64,000 nt of DNA from Sphingobium sp. Z007 (GTDB lineage Bacteria > Pseudomonadota > Alphaproteobacteria > Sphingomonadales > Sphingomonadaceae). Where the stretch lies: assembly GCF_900013425.1 (NCBI RefSeq), contig NZ_FBXK01000001.1, positions 284,001 to 348,000 on the forward strand, given 5' to 3'. Positions 16,211 to 25,721 of this stretch are shown in pieces. The translations under genes were made by a program, and so were the position numbers. The stretch's first letter is position 1. The number at the start of each line of letters is the position of its first letter. A model generated the notes under the pieces. It had not been told where the DNA came from. It ran no database searches and was given only the letters and a program-made list of their open reading frames with translations.

Positions 16211-17728
16211 TCAATTCTGGCGACACCAGATTTGATCGCCATTTGCCGCGGCGATAATTTCTCCGGTCATGCCGACAGGTTCAACCTGCCCATCGATCAG
16301 AAGGGCGATAGTATCGCTATCTTCGGCTGGAACCTTGGCGAGAGTGCGGGCACCGTCCGTTGTCCGCGCGACGATCACGCCGTGTTTCACGGTGCCACCC
16401 CGCTCATACAGCACGGTATAGGTTTCGATCGCTGCCGGGCCGGTATAGGTTTCGATCGTTGGGGGCGCATCGCCACGATGCGCGTCGGCCTCCGCCTGAT
16501 AGTCGAATGGACGCGGAAATTGCGCCGCCACAATGGGCTCGCTGCCCAATATTATGGTATGGTTATGGGTCGCAAACCCTCCATTGGCGAATAGCAGGCC
16601 CAGACGCGGGCCTCCGCGCAGTCGTTGCACCATGCTGACGACGGCGTGGCTCATATAATTGCCAATGGGACCGCCCCCGAACGTCAGGCCGCCGAACACC
16701 GTCGCGGGTTTTTCGATCGGCCAGTCCAACGTCCGGCGCGCCATTTTCGGCACGCAGGGAAAGCAGCTATAGAGTTCCACAAGATCGATGTCAGCGACCG
16801 TGACATCATTCAGGTCCAGCGTGCGCAGGATCGACACGTCCATGCTGGGCGATCGGTCGTAGCGATCACGGCCAAGCGGATCGTCGCATTCATGCGCTGC
16901 CGCGCCATTGCCGACATAAATGATCCGATCCTCGGCCACGCCGCGTCGACGCGCTTCGCCAAGGCTGGTGACGATGAAGCCCGCGCCCTGATTGACCGAG
17001 GAATTGGCTACCATCAGCTTCGTGTAAGGAAAGGCTATCGGCCGATTGTCCGCAGTCGGTGTTTCGATCGTGTCGACCGATGCGGGTTTGTGTATCCACG
17101 CGCCTTCATTACCGTCGGCGACTTCGGAAAAGCGGGACCATATCTCAGCGGACTCCCGCTGCCCTTCGGCGAGGCTTTGTCCATAGGCGGCACGACCGGC
17201 ATTTTCGTAGAGCGGATAGACATCGACCGGCGCGGTCAGGCCGTAGCGCTGGCGGAAATTGGGTGCCTTGCGGGTGGATGCCGCGCGGGAGGCATTTTGC
17301 GCGGAAACGGCTGTGCCCTGTTCCTGCGCGGCGCGCTGGGCGGCTGTGCGTAACGCTTCGCCGCCGACGATGGCGGCGATCTTGATCTCGCCCGCGCCGA
17401 TCCTGTTTGCCGCTTCGTTCAACAGCAAAATAGGACTGTCGCCGCTTGCCATCGGGGTCTGCTCGACATGCCCTGGCGATGCGCCAAGCGCCTCGGCCAG
17501 CGACGGGGCGATCGGGTTGAGTTTGCGGAAGGAAATCTGATCCACCACCGCCAGTGAATCGATATCCGTCAACCATCCGCCGCCCGCATCTGCATCCGCA
17601 GCGCGCAGCGCCGCCGCCATGAGGCCGAAGGAATCCAGCCCCGCTTGCGGGTCGACCGGGCGATCGTTGATCTGGCCGACGCCGACAATTACCGGGATCA
17701 ACTCAGGATCATGAGCCATGCCTGTCAT
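16211..17728 (-). CDS. Thiolase-like protein (acetyl-CoA acetyltransferase/SCP-x type, long form)
   Basis: 505 residues from ATG 17728, which has GGAAGGG eight bases upstream. An N-terminal thiolase-like half (PVIVGVGQINDRP) and a C-terminal half (VELYSCFPCVPKMA, GGLTFGGGPIGNYMSHAVVSM, FANGGFATHNHTIIL) are present. A further C-terminal extension (about residues 410-505) resembles the OB-fold part of long acetyl-CoA acetyltransferase homologues. The usual nucleophilic Cys near residue 90 is replaced (TPMASGDSP), so ordinary thiolysis is doubtful. Last gene of a minus-strand operon with enoyl-CoA hydratase, CoA-transferase and alcohol/aldehyde dehydrogenases. A small internal repeat (IETYT twice) sits in the extension. 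Confidence 0.8.
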   Translation of the reverse strand: MTGMAHDPELIPVIVGVGQINDRPVDPQAGLDSFGLMAAALRAADADAGGGWLTDIDSLAVVDQISFRKLNPIAPSLAEALGASPGHVEQTPMASGDSPILLLNEAANRIGAGEIKIAAIVGGEALRTAAQRAAQEQGTAVSAQNASRAASTRKAPNFRQRYGLTAPVDVYPLYENAGRAAYGQSLAEGQRESAEIWSRFSEVADGNEGAWIHKPASVDTIETPTADNRPIAFPYTKLMVANSSVNQGAGFIVTSLGEARRRGVAEDRIIYVGNGAAAHECDDPLGRDRYDRSPSMDVSILRTLDLNDVTVADIDLVELYSCFPCVPKMARRTLDWPIEKPATVFGGLTFGGGPIGNYMSHAVVSMVQRLRGGPRLGLLFANGGFATHNHTIILGSEPIVAAQFPRPFDYQAEADAHRGDAPPTIETYTGPAAIETYTVLYERGGTVKHGVIVARTTDGARTLAKVPAEDSDTIALLIDGQVEPVGMTGEIIAAANGDQIWCRQN

Positions 17729-17729
17729 T

Positions 17730-18536
17730 TCAACGACCCTTCCAGCTTGGCATCCGTTTTTCGGCGAAGGCGCGCGGTCCTTCACGCGCATCCTCTGAGC
17801 GCATAACCAAAGCGCTTTCGCGCCGATTGGCCGCCCAATGAGCTTCGTCGCTGGCAATCGCGCCGTCCTTTATCCCCAGCGCGATCCGCTTGCTGGCCTG
17901 TACGGACAGCGGTGCATTGACCGCGATCCGCTCTGCCAGCGCAAGCGCGGCGTCGATCAGGTCCGCTCGCGGCACCACGGCGTTCACCAGGCCGAGCGCC
18001 ATTGCGCGCGCTGCGTCGATGGGGTCGCCGGTCAACAGCATTTCCATCGCGATCTTGTGCGGCAATTGCTGAACCAGGCGGAAGGCGCCGCCCGCACCGG
18101 CCAATATCCCGCGCTTCACTTCAGGGAGGCCAAAGCTGGCGCTATCGGTCGCCACGACCAGGTCGCAAGCCAGGGCGATTTCGGTGCCGCCGCCCAGCGC
18201 GGTGCCGTTGACCGCCGCGATCATCGGCTTGGAAATGGGGTGGCTCACAATGCCGGCAAAGCCCCAGCCCAGTTGTTCCGGGTCTTCCGGCGCAATCCGC
18301 TCTCCGCGCGATAGGGCTTTCAGGTCCGCACCTGCACAAAAACTCTGGTCCCCCGCGCCGGTAATGACGACCGCGCGGACATCGACATCGCGCTCCGCGT
18401 CCGCCAACGCGCTGCCGACACCGACCCACAGGGCATGGTTGACCGCGTTGCGCGCCTCTGGCCGATTGAGCGTGATGAGCATGATATGGCCGCGTCGTTC
18501 GACGATGACGGCGTCTTCGGACAAGGTCTGGCTCAT
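17730..18536 (-). CDS. Enoyl-CoA hydratase/isomerase (crotonase family)
   Basis: 268 residues. Crotonase landmarks are ITLNRPEARNAVNHAL, the oxyanion region QSFCAGADLKALS, and IAAVNGTALGGGTEIALACDLVVA with FGLPEVKRGILAGAGG. The second acidic residue of classical hydratases is seen as E in LPEVKRG. It hydrates (or isomerises) an unsaturated acyl-CoA. Its ATG overlaps the stop of the upstream CoA-transferase gene (ATGA) and only one base separates its stop from the thiolase-like start, so the three are co-translated. Confidence 0.85.
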   Translation of the reverse strand: MSQTLSEDAVIVERRGHIMLITLNRPEARNAVNHALWVGVGSALADAERDVDVRAVVITGAGDQSFCAGADLKALSRGERIAPEDPEQLGWGFAGIVSHPISKPMIAAVNGTALGGGTEIALACDLVVATDSASFGLPEVKRGILAGAGGAFRLVQQLPHKIAMEMLLTGDPIDAARAMALGLVNAVVPRADLIDAALALAERIAVNAPLSVQASKRIALGIKDGAIASDEAHWAANRRESALVMRSEDAREGPRAFAEKRMPSWKGR

Positions 18537-20836
18537 ATCATCTTCTCCTGTGGCAGCACGAACTGCTCCAATATTCCCGCTTCCAAAAGGTCGCTGATGT
18601 CTGCGTCGGCAAGTCCCAGCTTTTCGCGCACCACCTCTGCGGTGTGCTCGCCCAGCAGAGGGGCGGGCCGGTCGGGCGGGTTGCGCAGGCGGTCCGCCAC
18701 GACGGGCGCGTCCTCCACCGTGAACGGTTCGTCCAGATGGGGGTGGACGGCAGTGCGAAAGAAGCGGCGTTCGCTGTAATAGCCGAATGTCGGCAACTCC
18801 GACACGCGCAACATGGCGCCGGCGGGAATGGCGGCGGCTTGTAACACCTTCATCGCATCATGCGGCGTCCGCGTCGCCAGCCAGTCCGTCAGCGGCAATC
18901 CGCCCGTCACCTGCGCAACGGTCGCCTCATCCGCCGCATTGCGGATCGTCACCACGCACCATTCATCGTCGCCTGCACAGGGATAGACTGTCGATGTCGG
19001 CGCGTCATTGTCTATCGCGAAACCGGCACGTTGGACGGCCTCGGCCGCGACTTTGGATGCCATGTGGCTCAGCATCACTTCTGCCTGGCTGACGCTCACC
19101 TGCCCGCCGCGTCCGGTGCGCAGACGCCGGATCAGAAGGGCGATTACGCCGATCACGCCGATCCGGCCTGCGACATGATCGGGATAGACGGTGATGGCAT
19201 CGGAAAAGCTGTCGGCTTCGCCAGGATAGCGCCATTCCATCGTCAATCCTGCCGATGCCCGGACCAGCGGACCATAGCCCATGCGGCGCGACCAGGGACC
19301 GGTAGGCCCGAACGCGGAACTATCCGCCACGATGATGCCCGGATTGATGGCCTTGAGCGATTGGTAATCCAGGCCCAGCGATTCGAGTGTACCGCCTTTG
19401 AAATTGGACAATATGACATCACTTTGGCGGATGAGGTCGAGCAACAACGCCTTGCCACGCGGGCCTTTCATGTCGAGGCCGAGGCTGCGTTTATTGCGAT
19501 GCCCCGTGGCGAAGGTGGGCGCGATCGGGCCGGGAACGCGGCTCTGGCGGCTGCCGTCGGGAAAGGCGGAGCTTTCGACCTTGATAACGTCGGCGCCTTG
19601 GTCGGCGAGCAGTCGTCCCCCCTCTGCCCCCACGACGATCACGCCGAAATCCAGCACCCTCAAACCGCTAAAGGGGCGGTCGCCAGCGCTTGTGTTGGGC
19701 GACACGGCTGTGCGCGGATGCCACTGAACGTCGGGTTGGGGCAGCGCGGGCGCAGGTCCGGCGACGCCCATACGCACCCCGTCGATTTCAATGACGCCAT
19801 CGGGGACGGGTGCTATGATTCCGGGGGCAATCGTGGTGGGCACGAAGGCGCGCCGCGCCATGATCTGATCGGTCACCAGCGCCTCGTCCAAGTCCAGCAC
19901 GGCGGCGGCAGGTACGCCGAAGCGCTCCGCTTCCTCTTCGACCTGGCGACGGCTTTTCCCCGCGAAAAAGCGCGCAATGGCGGGCAACAAGCTTTTCGAG
20001 GCAAAGCGGTTTTGCAGTTTGTCGAACGCGGGATCGGCAAATTCTTCGGGCTGTCCCATCCATTCGAACATGCCTCGCCATTGGCGCGGGGCCAGCACAC
20101 AAATGCGCACAAAGCCATCCGCGCAAGGCAGGATCGGATACATGAAGCGCGCTTCGGGGCGGCCGCGCGGCAATTTGCTGGCGGGCACGCCTGCCGTTGC
20201 GCTGCCAGCGATACCATAGCCCGGATCGAGCGCCTGGGTAGTGCCATCCAGCATGGAAAAATCCAGATGATCGCCGCGCCCGGTCATCAGTGCCTGCCAA
20301 TAGGCGACCAGGCTGACATAGGCGGCCTGCACCGCAGCACAGGCGATCGCCAGATCGCCAGGCGGCAGCAAGGGCGGGCGACCCGGAATGCCCGATCGCG
20401 ACAATTCGCCGGAAAGCGCATGGAAGACCGGACCGGAGCCGATCCATTCGCGGAAATGGGGCGTGTCGCCAAAATCGGACACGGAAACTATGACCAGCGA
20501 GGGATGGGCCGCCATCAGCGCATCGACGTCGATCGCACCGCGCGGCGCGATCACGATGTCGGCGTCCGCCACCAACGCACCGAAGCGATCGGGTGTGGCG
20601 GACCGCTTGCCAAGATTCGTCGTGACGAAATCTATGCTTATGCCATTCACGCACGTGCCGCTGCGACGATCATCCGCGCCAGCCGCAGGCTCGATCCGCA
20701 CCACATCCGCGCCAAGCTCTACATAGGCGCGGGCGATTGCCCCCATGGCTCCCGACACAAGGTCGATGATGCGGACCCCTGCCAATGGCCTGTCGCCAGC
20801 CATCAATCCGCCCAAGGCCATATCAGCTTCCGTCAT
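18533..20836 (-). CDS. Double class III (CaiB/BaiF) CoA-transferase, fused two-domain form
   Basis: 767 residues, twice the usual size. The N-terminal unit (about 1-370) begins PLAGVRIIDLVSGAMGAIARAYVELGADVVRIEP; the C-terminal unit (about 390-767) begins PFSGLRVLDFGVIVVGAEGGRLLADQGADVIKVE and contains GHRNKRSLGLDMKGPRGKALL and IVADSSAFGPTGPWSRRMGYG. Class III enzymes work as interlocked dimers, so a tandem fusion could form this dimer from one chain. The N-unit has LDFSMLDGTTQ at the position of the catalytic Asp; the C-unit reads VSVSQAEVML with no Asp there, suggesting only one active half. It moves CoA between acids to activate the cluster's substrate. Confidence 0.85.
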   Translation of the reverse strand: MTEADMALGGLMAGDRPLAGVRIIDLVSGAMGAIARAYVELGADVVRIEPAAGADDRRSGTCVNGISIDFVTTNLGKRSATPDRFGALVADADIVIAPRGAIDVDALMAAHPSLVIVSVSDFGDTPHFREWIGSGPVFHALSGELSRSGIPGRPPLLPPGDLAIACAAVQAAYVSLVAYWQALMTGRGDHLDFSMLDGTTQALDPGYGIAGSATAGVPASKLPRGRPEARFMYPILPCADGFVRICVLAPRQWRGMFEWMGQPEEFADPAFDKLQNRFASKSLLPAIARFFAGKSRRQVEEEAERFGVPAAAVLDLDEALVTDQIMARRAFVPTTIAPGIIAPVPDGVIEIDGVRMGVAGPAPALPQPDVQWHPRTAVSPNTSAGDRPFSGLRVLDFGVIVVGAEGGRLLADQGADVIKVESSAFPDGSRQSRVPGPIAPTFATGHRNKRSLGLDMKGPRGKALLLDLIRQSDVILSNFKGGTLESLGLDYQSLKAINPGIIVADSSAFGPTGPWSRRMGYGPLVRASAGLTMEWRYPGEADSFSDAITVYPDHVAGRIGVIGVIALLIRRLRTGRGGQVSVSQAEVMLSHMASKVAAEAVQRAGFAIDNDAPTSTVYPCAGDDEWCVVTIRNAADEATVAQVTGGLPLTDWLATRTPHDAMKVLQAAAIPAGAMLRVSELPTFGYYSERRFFRTAVHPHLDEPFTVEDAPVVADRLRNPPDRPAPLLGEHTAEVVREKLGLADADISDLLEAGILEQFVLPQEKMI

Positions 20837-20856
20837 GTCATCCTGCTCCCCGCAGC

Positions 20857-22197
20857 TTATTTTTTCTGGACGAATATCGATCGTGCGTTGGACAGTTCGT
20901 GAAAGCCGTAAATGCCCTTGTAACGGCCCATGCCGCTGCCGTTCACGCCGCCAAAGGGCAGCCTATGTTCGGCATAGTGCATCAGCACATGATTGACCGT
21001 CACGCCGCCGGAGGATGTTCGATCGAGTATGTCATCGACAAAGCCTTCGTCATGGCTGAACAGATACATGGCCAGAGGCTTGCCCGTCCGGTCCACCTGA
21101 TCGACGATTTCGTCCACATCGTCATAGGCGATGACCGGCAGAACAGGCCCGAAAATCTCATTCTGCATCAGGCCGCCATCGAGCGGCGGATCGATGATGA
21201 TCGTCGGCTCGATAGTAAGGTCGTCCACCTGGGAAGCGCCGCCCTTGGCGACCGTGGCGCCATGTGCGACGGCTTCATCGACATGACCCTGCACCCGCGC
21301 GAAATTGCGTGCGTCGACGATGCGGGCCAAGCGGTCCTTCTGGAGCGTGCCGTCTACATAGAACATTTTGTCGACGACGGCACCGAGCATAGCGACCAGT
21401 TCGTCGCGCCGCGCCCTTGGCACCCAGACATGGTCGACCGACAGGCAGAGCTGCCCAGCATTGTTGAAGCGGGCGGCGACGATCTTGCCAGCCGCATCGA
21501 TCAGCGGATAATCGGCGTCAAGGATGGCGGGACATTTTCCACCCAGTTCCAGTGTCACGCTCGTCAGATGCTTGGCCGCCGCCGCCATCACCCGTTTGCC
21601 GATGGCCGGGCTACCGGTGAAGAAGACATGGTCGAACGGCAAATCCTGGAGCGCTTCGGCCAGCGGTACGCCGCCTTCGAAACAGGCCACTTCATTTTCG
21701 GGAAACACGTCCGCGATGATCTGCGCAGTGAGCGCGGAGGTATGCGGCTGCATTTCGTTGGGCTTGACGATGCACGCGTTACCCGCTGCGATAATCGGGA
21801 CGAGCGGCGCGAAAACCAGCGAGAAGGGAAAATTCCATGGTCCCAGCAGCAGAACGACGCCGCGTGGCTCATATTGGATAAAGGTGTCGTTGCCCGCGAA
21901 ATGCGGCGATGGCTCTATCCTCTGCGGCGCCATCCAGCCGGCCAACTCGGCGCGAGCCATGTCGATTTCCGCCAAAACCGCGCCGATTTCGCCATTACGC
22001 GCGCCTGCAAGGGGCTTGCGCAGGTCGAGATTGAGCGCTTGATCGATCGCGTCGGTGCGCGCGACGATCGCCGCGCGCAACGCCGTCAGCCGTTCGATCC
22101 GTTCATCGGCCGAACGCCGTTTGAGGGCGACGCGATTGGCGCGCTGCGCCGCAAAGACGCGCTCGATCGCCTGTTGATCGAAATCGACGACGCTCAT
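20857..22197 (-). CDS. calB: Coniferyl aldehyde dehydrogenase-like NAD(P)-dependent aldehyde dehydrogenase
   Basis: 446 residues, the length of membrane-type/class 3 aldehyde dehydrogenases such as CalB. Landmarks are VLLLGPWNFPFSLVFAPL, FFTGSPAIGKRVM, LELGGKCPAI with the catalytic Glu, FNNAGQLCLSVDHVWVPR with the catalytic Cys, and EIFGPVLPV, ending LPFGGVNGSGMGRY. It oxidises an aldehyde to the acid before CoA activation. The start overlaps by four bases the end of the alcohol dehydrogenase gene, giving an alcohol-to-aldehyde-to-acid pair. The symbol is by resemblance; the substrate need not be coniferyl aldehyde. A decayed relative lies at 3724-4325. Confidence 0.8.
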   Translation of the reverse strand: MSVVDFDQQAIERVFAAQRANRVALKRRSADERIERLTALRAAIVARTDAIDQALNLDLRKPLAGARNGEIGAVLAEIDMARAELAGWMAPQRIEPSPHFAGNDTFIQYEPRGVVLLLGPWNFPFSLVFAPLVPIIAAGNACIVKPNEMQPHTSALTAQIIADVFPENEVACFEGGVPLAEALQDLPFDHVFFTGSPAIGKRVMAAAAKHLTSVTLELGGKCPAILDADYPLIDAAGKIVAARFNNAGQLCLSVDHVWVPRARRDELVAMLGAVVDKMFYVDGTLQKDRLARIVDARNFARVQGHVDEAVAHGATVAKGGASQVDDLTIEPTIIIDPPLDGGLMQNEIFGPVLPVIAYDDVDEIVDQVDRTGKPLAMYLFSHDEGFVDDILDRTSSGGVTVNHVLMHYAEHRLPFGGVNGSGMGRYKGIYGFHELSNARSIFVQKK

Positions 22198-23318
22198 ACG
22201 GTTTCTCCATTCATCGGCAGGCGCAGGATCGGCTTGACCGCCGATCCGTCCTTGGCGGCCGCGATCGCTTCGTTGATTTCGGAAAATTCATAGTAGCGGA
22301 TCAGTTTTTCGACCGGCAGCTTGCCCTCTTTCCAGAAGTCGATGAGTTTGCGTACGAACAGAGCCGGTACACCGTCGCGCCCGGCCATGATTGTTCCCAT
22401 GACGGTCAGGCCGCGACTCTGGAGAGCGGTCGGATCGATCGCGACCTTCTGCCCCGGCGCGACGCCGACCAGTACGGCAACCCCGTTGACGCCGAGCGCG
22501 TTGACCGCATTTTCCATGACCGACGCGATGCCTGTCGCCTCGACGGCATAATCCACGCCACCATCGGCCTGGAGCAGCGCCACGGCATCTTCTTCCAGCG
22601 GATTGATCGTGCGCGTCGCGCCCAGTTCCATGGCCAGCGCGAGACGATCCGCCTTGGTATCGACAACGATGAGTGGCCCGCAACCGGCGATCTTGGCCGC
22701 CATCAGGGCCGAAAGGCCGACCGCGCCTGCACCAAATACCACCAGGCTTTTGCCCGCCTGCACCTTGAGCGTGTTGAGAACCGCCGCCGCGCCGGTCTGG
22801 ATGCCGCAACCGAAGGGGGCCATTACGTCGAGCGGCAGATCCTTGTCGATCTTGATCGCGTTGCGCTCTGTCGCGAGGACATAGGCCGCGAAGGAAGATT
22901 GGCCAAGGAAACCGCCAAAGGCCGGTTTGCCATGCTGATGATGGGTGCAACTGCCGTCCGCCCGCCGCCCGCCGGACATATTGACGGCGCGAAAACGCAT
23001 ACAGAAGGAAGGCTGCCCCTGTTGACAGGTTGCGCAGCGTCCGCAAGACGTCGTCGTCAGTACGACATGATCGCCGGGCGCGATGCCCGTGACGGCGCTG
23101 CCCACATGCTCGACGATGCCTGCCCCTTCATGGCCCAGCACTGCGGGCCAGGGCAGCGGCGCGTGGCTCAATATGCCAAGATCCGTTCCGCAAATGCCGG
23201 TCGCGACGATCCGAACCAGAATTTCGTTCGCCTGCGGCTCGTCCAGGTCTATCGCCTCGATCATCAGAGGTTGGCCGTTGCCATGGGCAACGGCGGCTTG
23301 GATTTCCATATCATGCAC
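22194..23318 (-). CDS. Zinc-dependent alcohol dehydrogenase (aryl/benzyl alcohol type, MDR family)
   Basis: 374 residues. The catalytic zinc site is GICGTDLG and GHEGAGIVEHVG. The structural zinc cysteines are visible in SCGRCATCQQGQPSFC. The Rossmann motif is VVFGAGAVGLSALMAA, followed by D in VVDTKADR (NAD preference). Closest in style to benzyl/aryl alcohol dehydrogenases. It oxidises a primary alcohol to the aldehyde used by the following gene. It is the first gene of the operon 23318 to 16211; the acyl-CoA dehydrogenase genes just upstream are on the same strand and may share the transcript. Confidence 0.85.
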   Translation of the reverse strand: MHDMEIQAAVAHGNGQPLMIEAIDLDEPQANEILVRIVATGICGTDLGILSHAPLPWPAVLGHEGAGIVEHVGSAVTGIAPGDHVVLTTTSCGRCATCQQGQPSFCMRFRAVNMSGGRRADGSCTHHQHGKPAFGGFLGQSSFAAYVLATERNAIKIDKDLPLDVMAPFGCGIQTGAAAVLNTLKVQAGKSLVVFGAGAVGLSALMAAKIAGCGPLIVVDTKADRLALAMELGATRTINPLEEDAVALLQADGGVDYAVEATGIASVMENAVNALGVNGVAVLVGVAPGQKVAIDPTALQSRGLTVMGTIMAGRDGVPALFVRKLIDFWKEGKLPVEKLIRYYEFSEINEAIAAAKDGSAVKPILRLPMNGETV

Positions 23319-23359
23319 CCCGAAAATATTGGTTGGTTCTTGCAGGCGTAACGACCCGA

Positions 23360-24550
23360 TCAGCCAGTGACGGCACGGGATTCGCGGAAGGGCAAGTTAC
23401 GGTCGGCCTCCGTTTCGCGCGGCAGGCCAAGGACACGTTCGCCGATGATGTTGCGCTGGATTTGATCGGTGCCGCCGCCGATGGATGTCATATAGGCATT
23501 GGCGGTACGATAATTGATGTCCGCCGCCCGCTCATGTTCCGCGCCGTCCAGCATCGACTCCGCGCCCAGCAGTTTGGTCATCACGCGAGCATCCTCGTGC
23601 AGGATGCGGCTCATCGCCAGCTTGCCCAGCGACATGATGGGCGACGCCGTGCCCTGTGCCATGTCCTGCTTGGCGCGCAGCATGTTAAGCGCATTGAGCT
23701 GGCGATAGGCCATGGCCTGCGCGATGTCCTGACGCGCGACCGGATCGTCGATCTTGCCAGTCTCGCGGGCAATATCGATCAGGCTGACGACATTATTCTT
23801 GGACGATCCCTGGCGACGCTCGCCGGCGCCATCGCCCATCACCAGCCGTTCAACGGCCAGCGCGGTCTGCATCACCTTCCACCCCTGGCCTTCGTCGCCG
23901 ACGCGATTTTCGGCTGGTACGATTGCCCCGTCCAGGAACACTTCGTTGAAATGGCTGTCGCCTGTGATCTGGTTGATCGGGCGGATTTCGATGCCGGGCT
24001 GGCGCATTTCGATGATGAAGAAGCTCAGTCCCTCATGCTTGGGCACGTCCCAGTCCGTGCGTGCGATCAACAGTCCATAGTCCGCATTCTGCGCGCCCGA
24101 CGTCCAGACCTTTTGCCCGGTGACGACATAATGATCGCCCTGCAAATCGGCCCGCGTTCGCACCGCCGCCAGATCGGAGCCCGCGCCCGGCTCCGAATAG
24201 AGCAGGCACTGATGCGCCCGGCCCGTCAGAAATTCGGGAATGATCTTGCGCTTGAGCGTGTCGCTGCCGAACTGCATCACGCTGTTTGCGGTGATATTGG
24301 TCCGGTCCTGACCGGCGCCGGGCGCTCCCACCTTGCGGAATTCGTTGACGATGGTGCTGACGGACTTCTTGTCCAACCCGCGACCCCACCATTGGGTCGG
24401 CCAGCTGGGCACGGCCCATCCGGCCTCCATCACTTGATCCATCCATTCCGCAAGCGAGCCGCCAGCCTTGGCGCGTCGGCTTTCGGCATCCCAATGGTCG
24501 GCGAGCCAGGCGCGGACTTCATCTCCTATGGTCATTGCATCACTATTCAT
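23360..24550 (-). CDS. Acyl-CoA dehydrogenase, large-type subunit of a pair
   Basis: 396 residues. Flavoprotein motifs are LLYSEPGAGSDLAAVRTRA, VTGQKVWTSGAQNADYGLLIART, and near the C-terminus TSIGGGTDQIQRNIIGERVLGLP. It introduces an alpha-beta double bond in a CoA ester. It overlaps the stop of a second, divergent acyl-CoA dehydrogenase gene by four bases (ATGA). Such coupled unequal pairs are known as alpha2beta2 enzymes (ChsE4-ChsE5, ChsE1-ChsE2, FadE-type) on bulky steroid-CoA substrates; that quaternary state is inferred from the arrangement. Confidence 0.9.
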   Translation of the reverse strand: MNSDAMTIGDEVRAWLADHWDAESRRAKAGGSLAEWMDQVMEAGWAVPSWPTQWWGRGLDKKSVSTIVNEFRKVGAPGAGQDRTNITANSVMQFGSDTLKRKIIPEFLTGRAHQCLLYSEPGAGSDLAAVRTRADLQGDHYVVTGQKVWTSGAQNADYGLLIARTDWDVPKHEGLSFFIIEMRQPGIEIRPINQITGDSHFNEVFLDGAIVPAENRVGDEGQGWKVMQTALAVERLVMGDGAGERRQGSSKNNVVSLIDIARETGKIDDPVARQDIAQAMAYRQLNALNMLRAKQDMAQGTASPIMSLGKLAMSRILHEDARVMTKLLGAESMLDGAEHERAADINYRTANAYMTSIGGGTDQIQRNIIGERVLGLPRETEADRNLPFRESRAVTG

Positions 24551-25653
24551 GCTGCTTTCTCCATCGCCGCGACGAAGCGTTCGCGGTACACATCCGATTG
24601 ACCGAACAGTTGCGCGTCGGCCCGTGCCCGGCGCAGGTAAAGATGGGCGGGATGTTCCCAGGTGAAGGCGATCCCACCGTGCATCTGGATCGCGGTCGCC
24701 GCGACCTGCGAAAAGGCGTCGGCACAGGCGAAGGCGGCCAAATTTATCAGCACATTCTTGTCCGGCGCATCGGCGTCGAGCGCTCGCGCGGCAGCCCGCG
24801 CGGCAGATGTTGCGGACTCCACTTCGATCAACAGGTCAGCCGCCATGTGTTTGATCGCCTGAAAGCCGCCGATCGGCCTGCCGAACTGCACGCGCGTCTT
24901 GAGATAATCGACCGTGATGTCGAATATCTTCCGGCACGCTCCGGCCTGTTCGCCAGCCAGCGCAACCCGCGCGATGTCGAGCGTCTGTTCGAACGTGACG
25001 TCGTTTACGCCTGCAATATGCACCGCTTGTGCCTCGTCGAACAAAATCTTCGACAGGCGCAAGGATGGATCCCAGCTTTGCAGCGGTTCGATCTGCACAT
25101 GGGCGGGATCGACCTCGAAACAGCCAAGCCCGTCGGGGGTCTGCGCGAATACGAGCAGGATGTCGGCGAGATTGGCCGACAGAACAAAGGACGCCGCGCC
25201 GCTCAATATCCATTGATTGCCCTGCGGTTGCGCCGTCACCGTCACGCCCGCCACGTCCCAGCTTCCGCTGTCGCCGGTGAAGGCCACCGTAGCGATCTTT
25301 TCGCCCGATGCGATTGCGGGCAACAGCCGCGCCTTGGCATCGGCATCGTGCGAAAGGCCGATCAGGCTCGCCGCGACGAACGCGCTGGACAGAAGGGGAC
25401 CAGCCAGCAACGCGGCGCCCGCTTCTTCCATGATCTCCTCTATTTCCACCGGACCCGCGCCGATGCCGTCATGATCGTCAGATACCATCAGCGCGGTGAT
25501 CCCCATGTCCGCCATGGCGGTCCACAGGGCAGGGTCGTTGCCGCTTTGCGTGGCCATCACGCGACGAATATCAGCCTCGGCGCACTTCTCGGCGAGCAGT
25601 CGCCCAAAGCCTTCGCGCATAGCCGCCCGTTCATCGGGACTAATCATGGTCAT
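24547..25653 (-). CDS. Acyl-CoA dehydrogenase, partner subunit of a pair
   Basis: 368 residues with a shorter, diverged N-terminal and middle part (IATVAFTGDSG, WILSGAASFVLSANLADILLVFA). The C-terminal helical domain is clear: GACRKIFDITVDYLKTRVQFGRPIGGFQAIKHMAADLLIEVE and QMHGGIAFTWEHPAHLYLRRA. In heteromeric acyl-CoA dehydrogenases one subunit lacks either the catalytic Glu or full FAD contacts; this member has the R-Q-F-G-R-P-I FAD-dimer motif. First gene of the minus-strand operon, divergent from a TetR gene with 68 bp between. Confidence 0.88.
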   Translation of the reverse strand: MTMISPDERAAMREGFGRLLAEKCAEADIRRVMATQSGNDPALWTAMADMGITALMVSDDHDGIGAGPVEIEEIMEEAGAALLAGPLLSSAFVAASLIGLSHDADAKARLLPAIASGEKIATVAFTGDSGSWDVAGVTVTAQPQGNQWILSGAASFVLSANLADILLVFAQTPDGLGCFEVDPAHVQIEPLQSWDPSLRLSKILFDEAQAVHIAGVNDVTFEQTLDIARVALAGEQAGACRKIFDITVDYLKTRVQFGRPIGGFQAIKHMAADLLIEVESATSAARAAARALDADAPDKNVLINLAAFACADAFSQVAATAIQMHGGIAFTWEHPAHLYLRRARADAQLFGQSDVYRERFVAAMEKAA

Positions 25654-25721
25654 GCCGCCGCTCTCCTGTTATTTCAGATTTCTGTAATTACCAGACGGAT
25701 GTCGTCGGTATATGATTCGAG

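Noticed and set aside
18860..20902. 680-codon open frame opposite the double CoA-transferase
   Set aside because: Antisense shadow with biased His/Arg/Gly composition and no motifs.
20785..24601. Large plus-strand open frames opposite the aldehyde dehydrogenase and acyl-CoA dehydrogenase genes
   Set aside because: Shadows of the minus-strand genes; codon position bias favours the minus strand.
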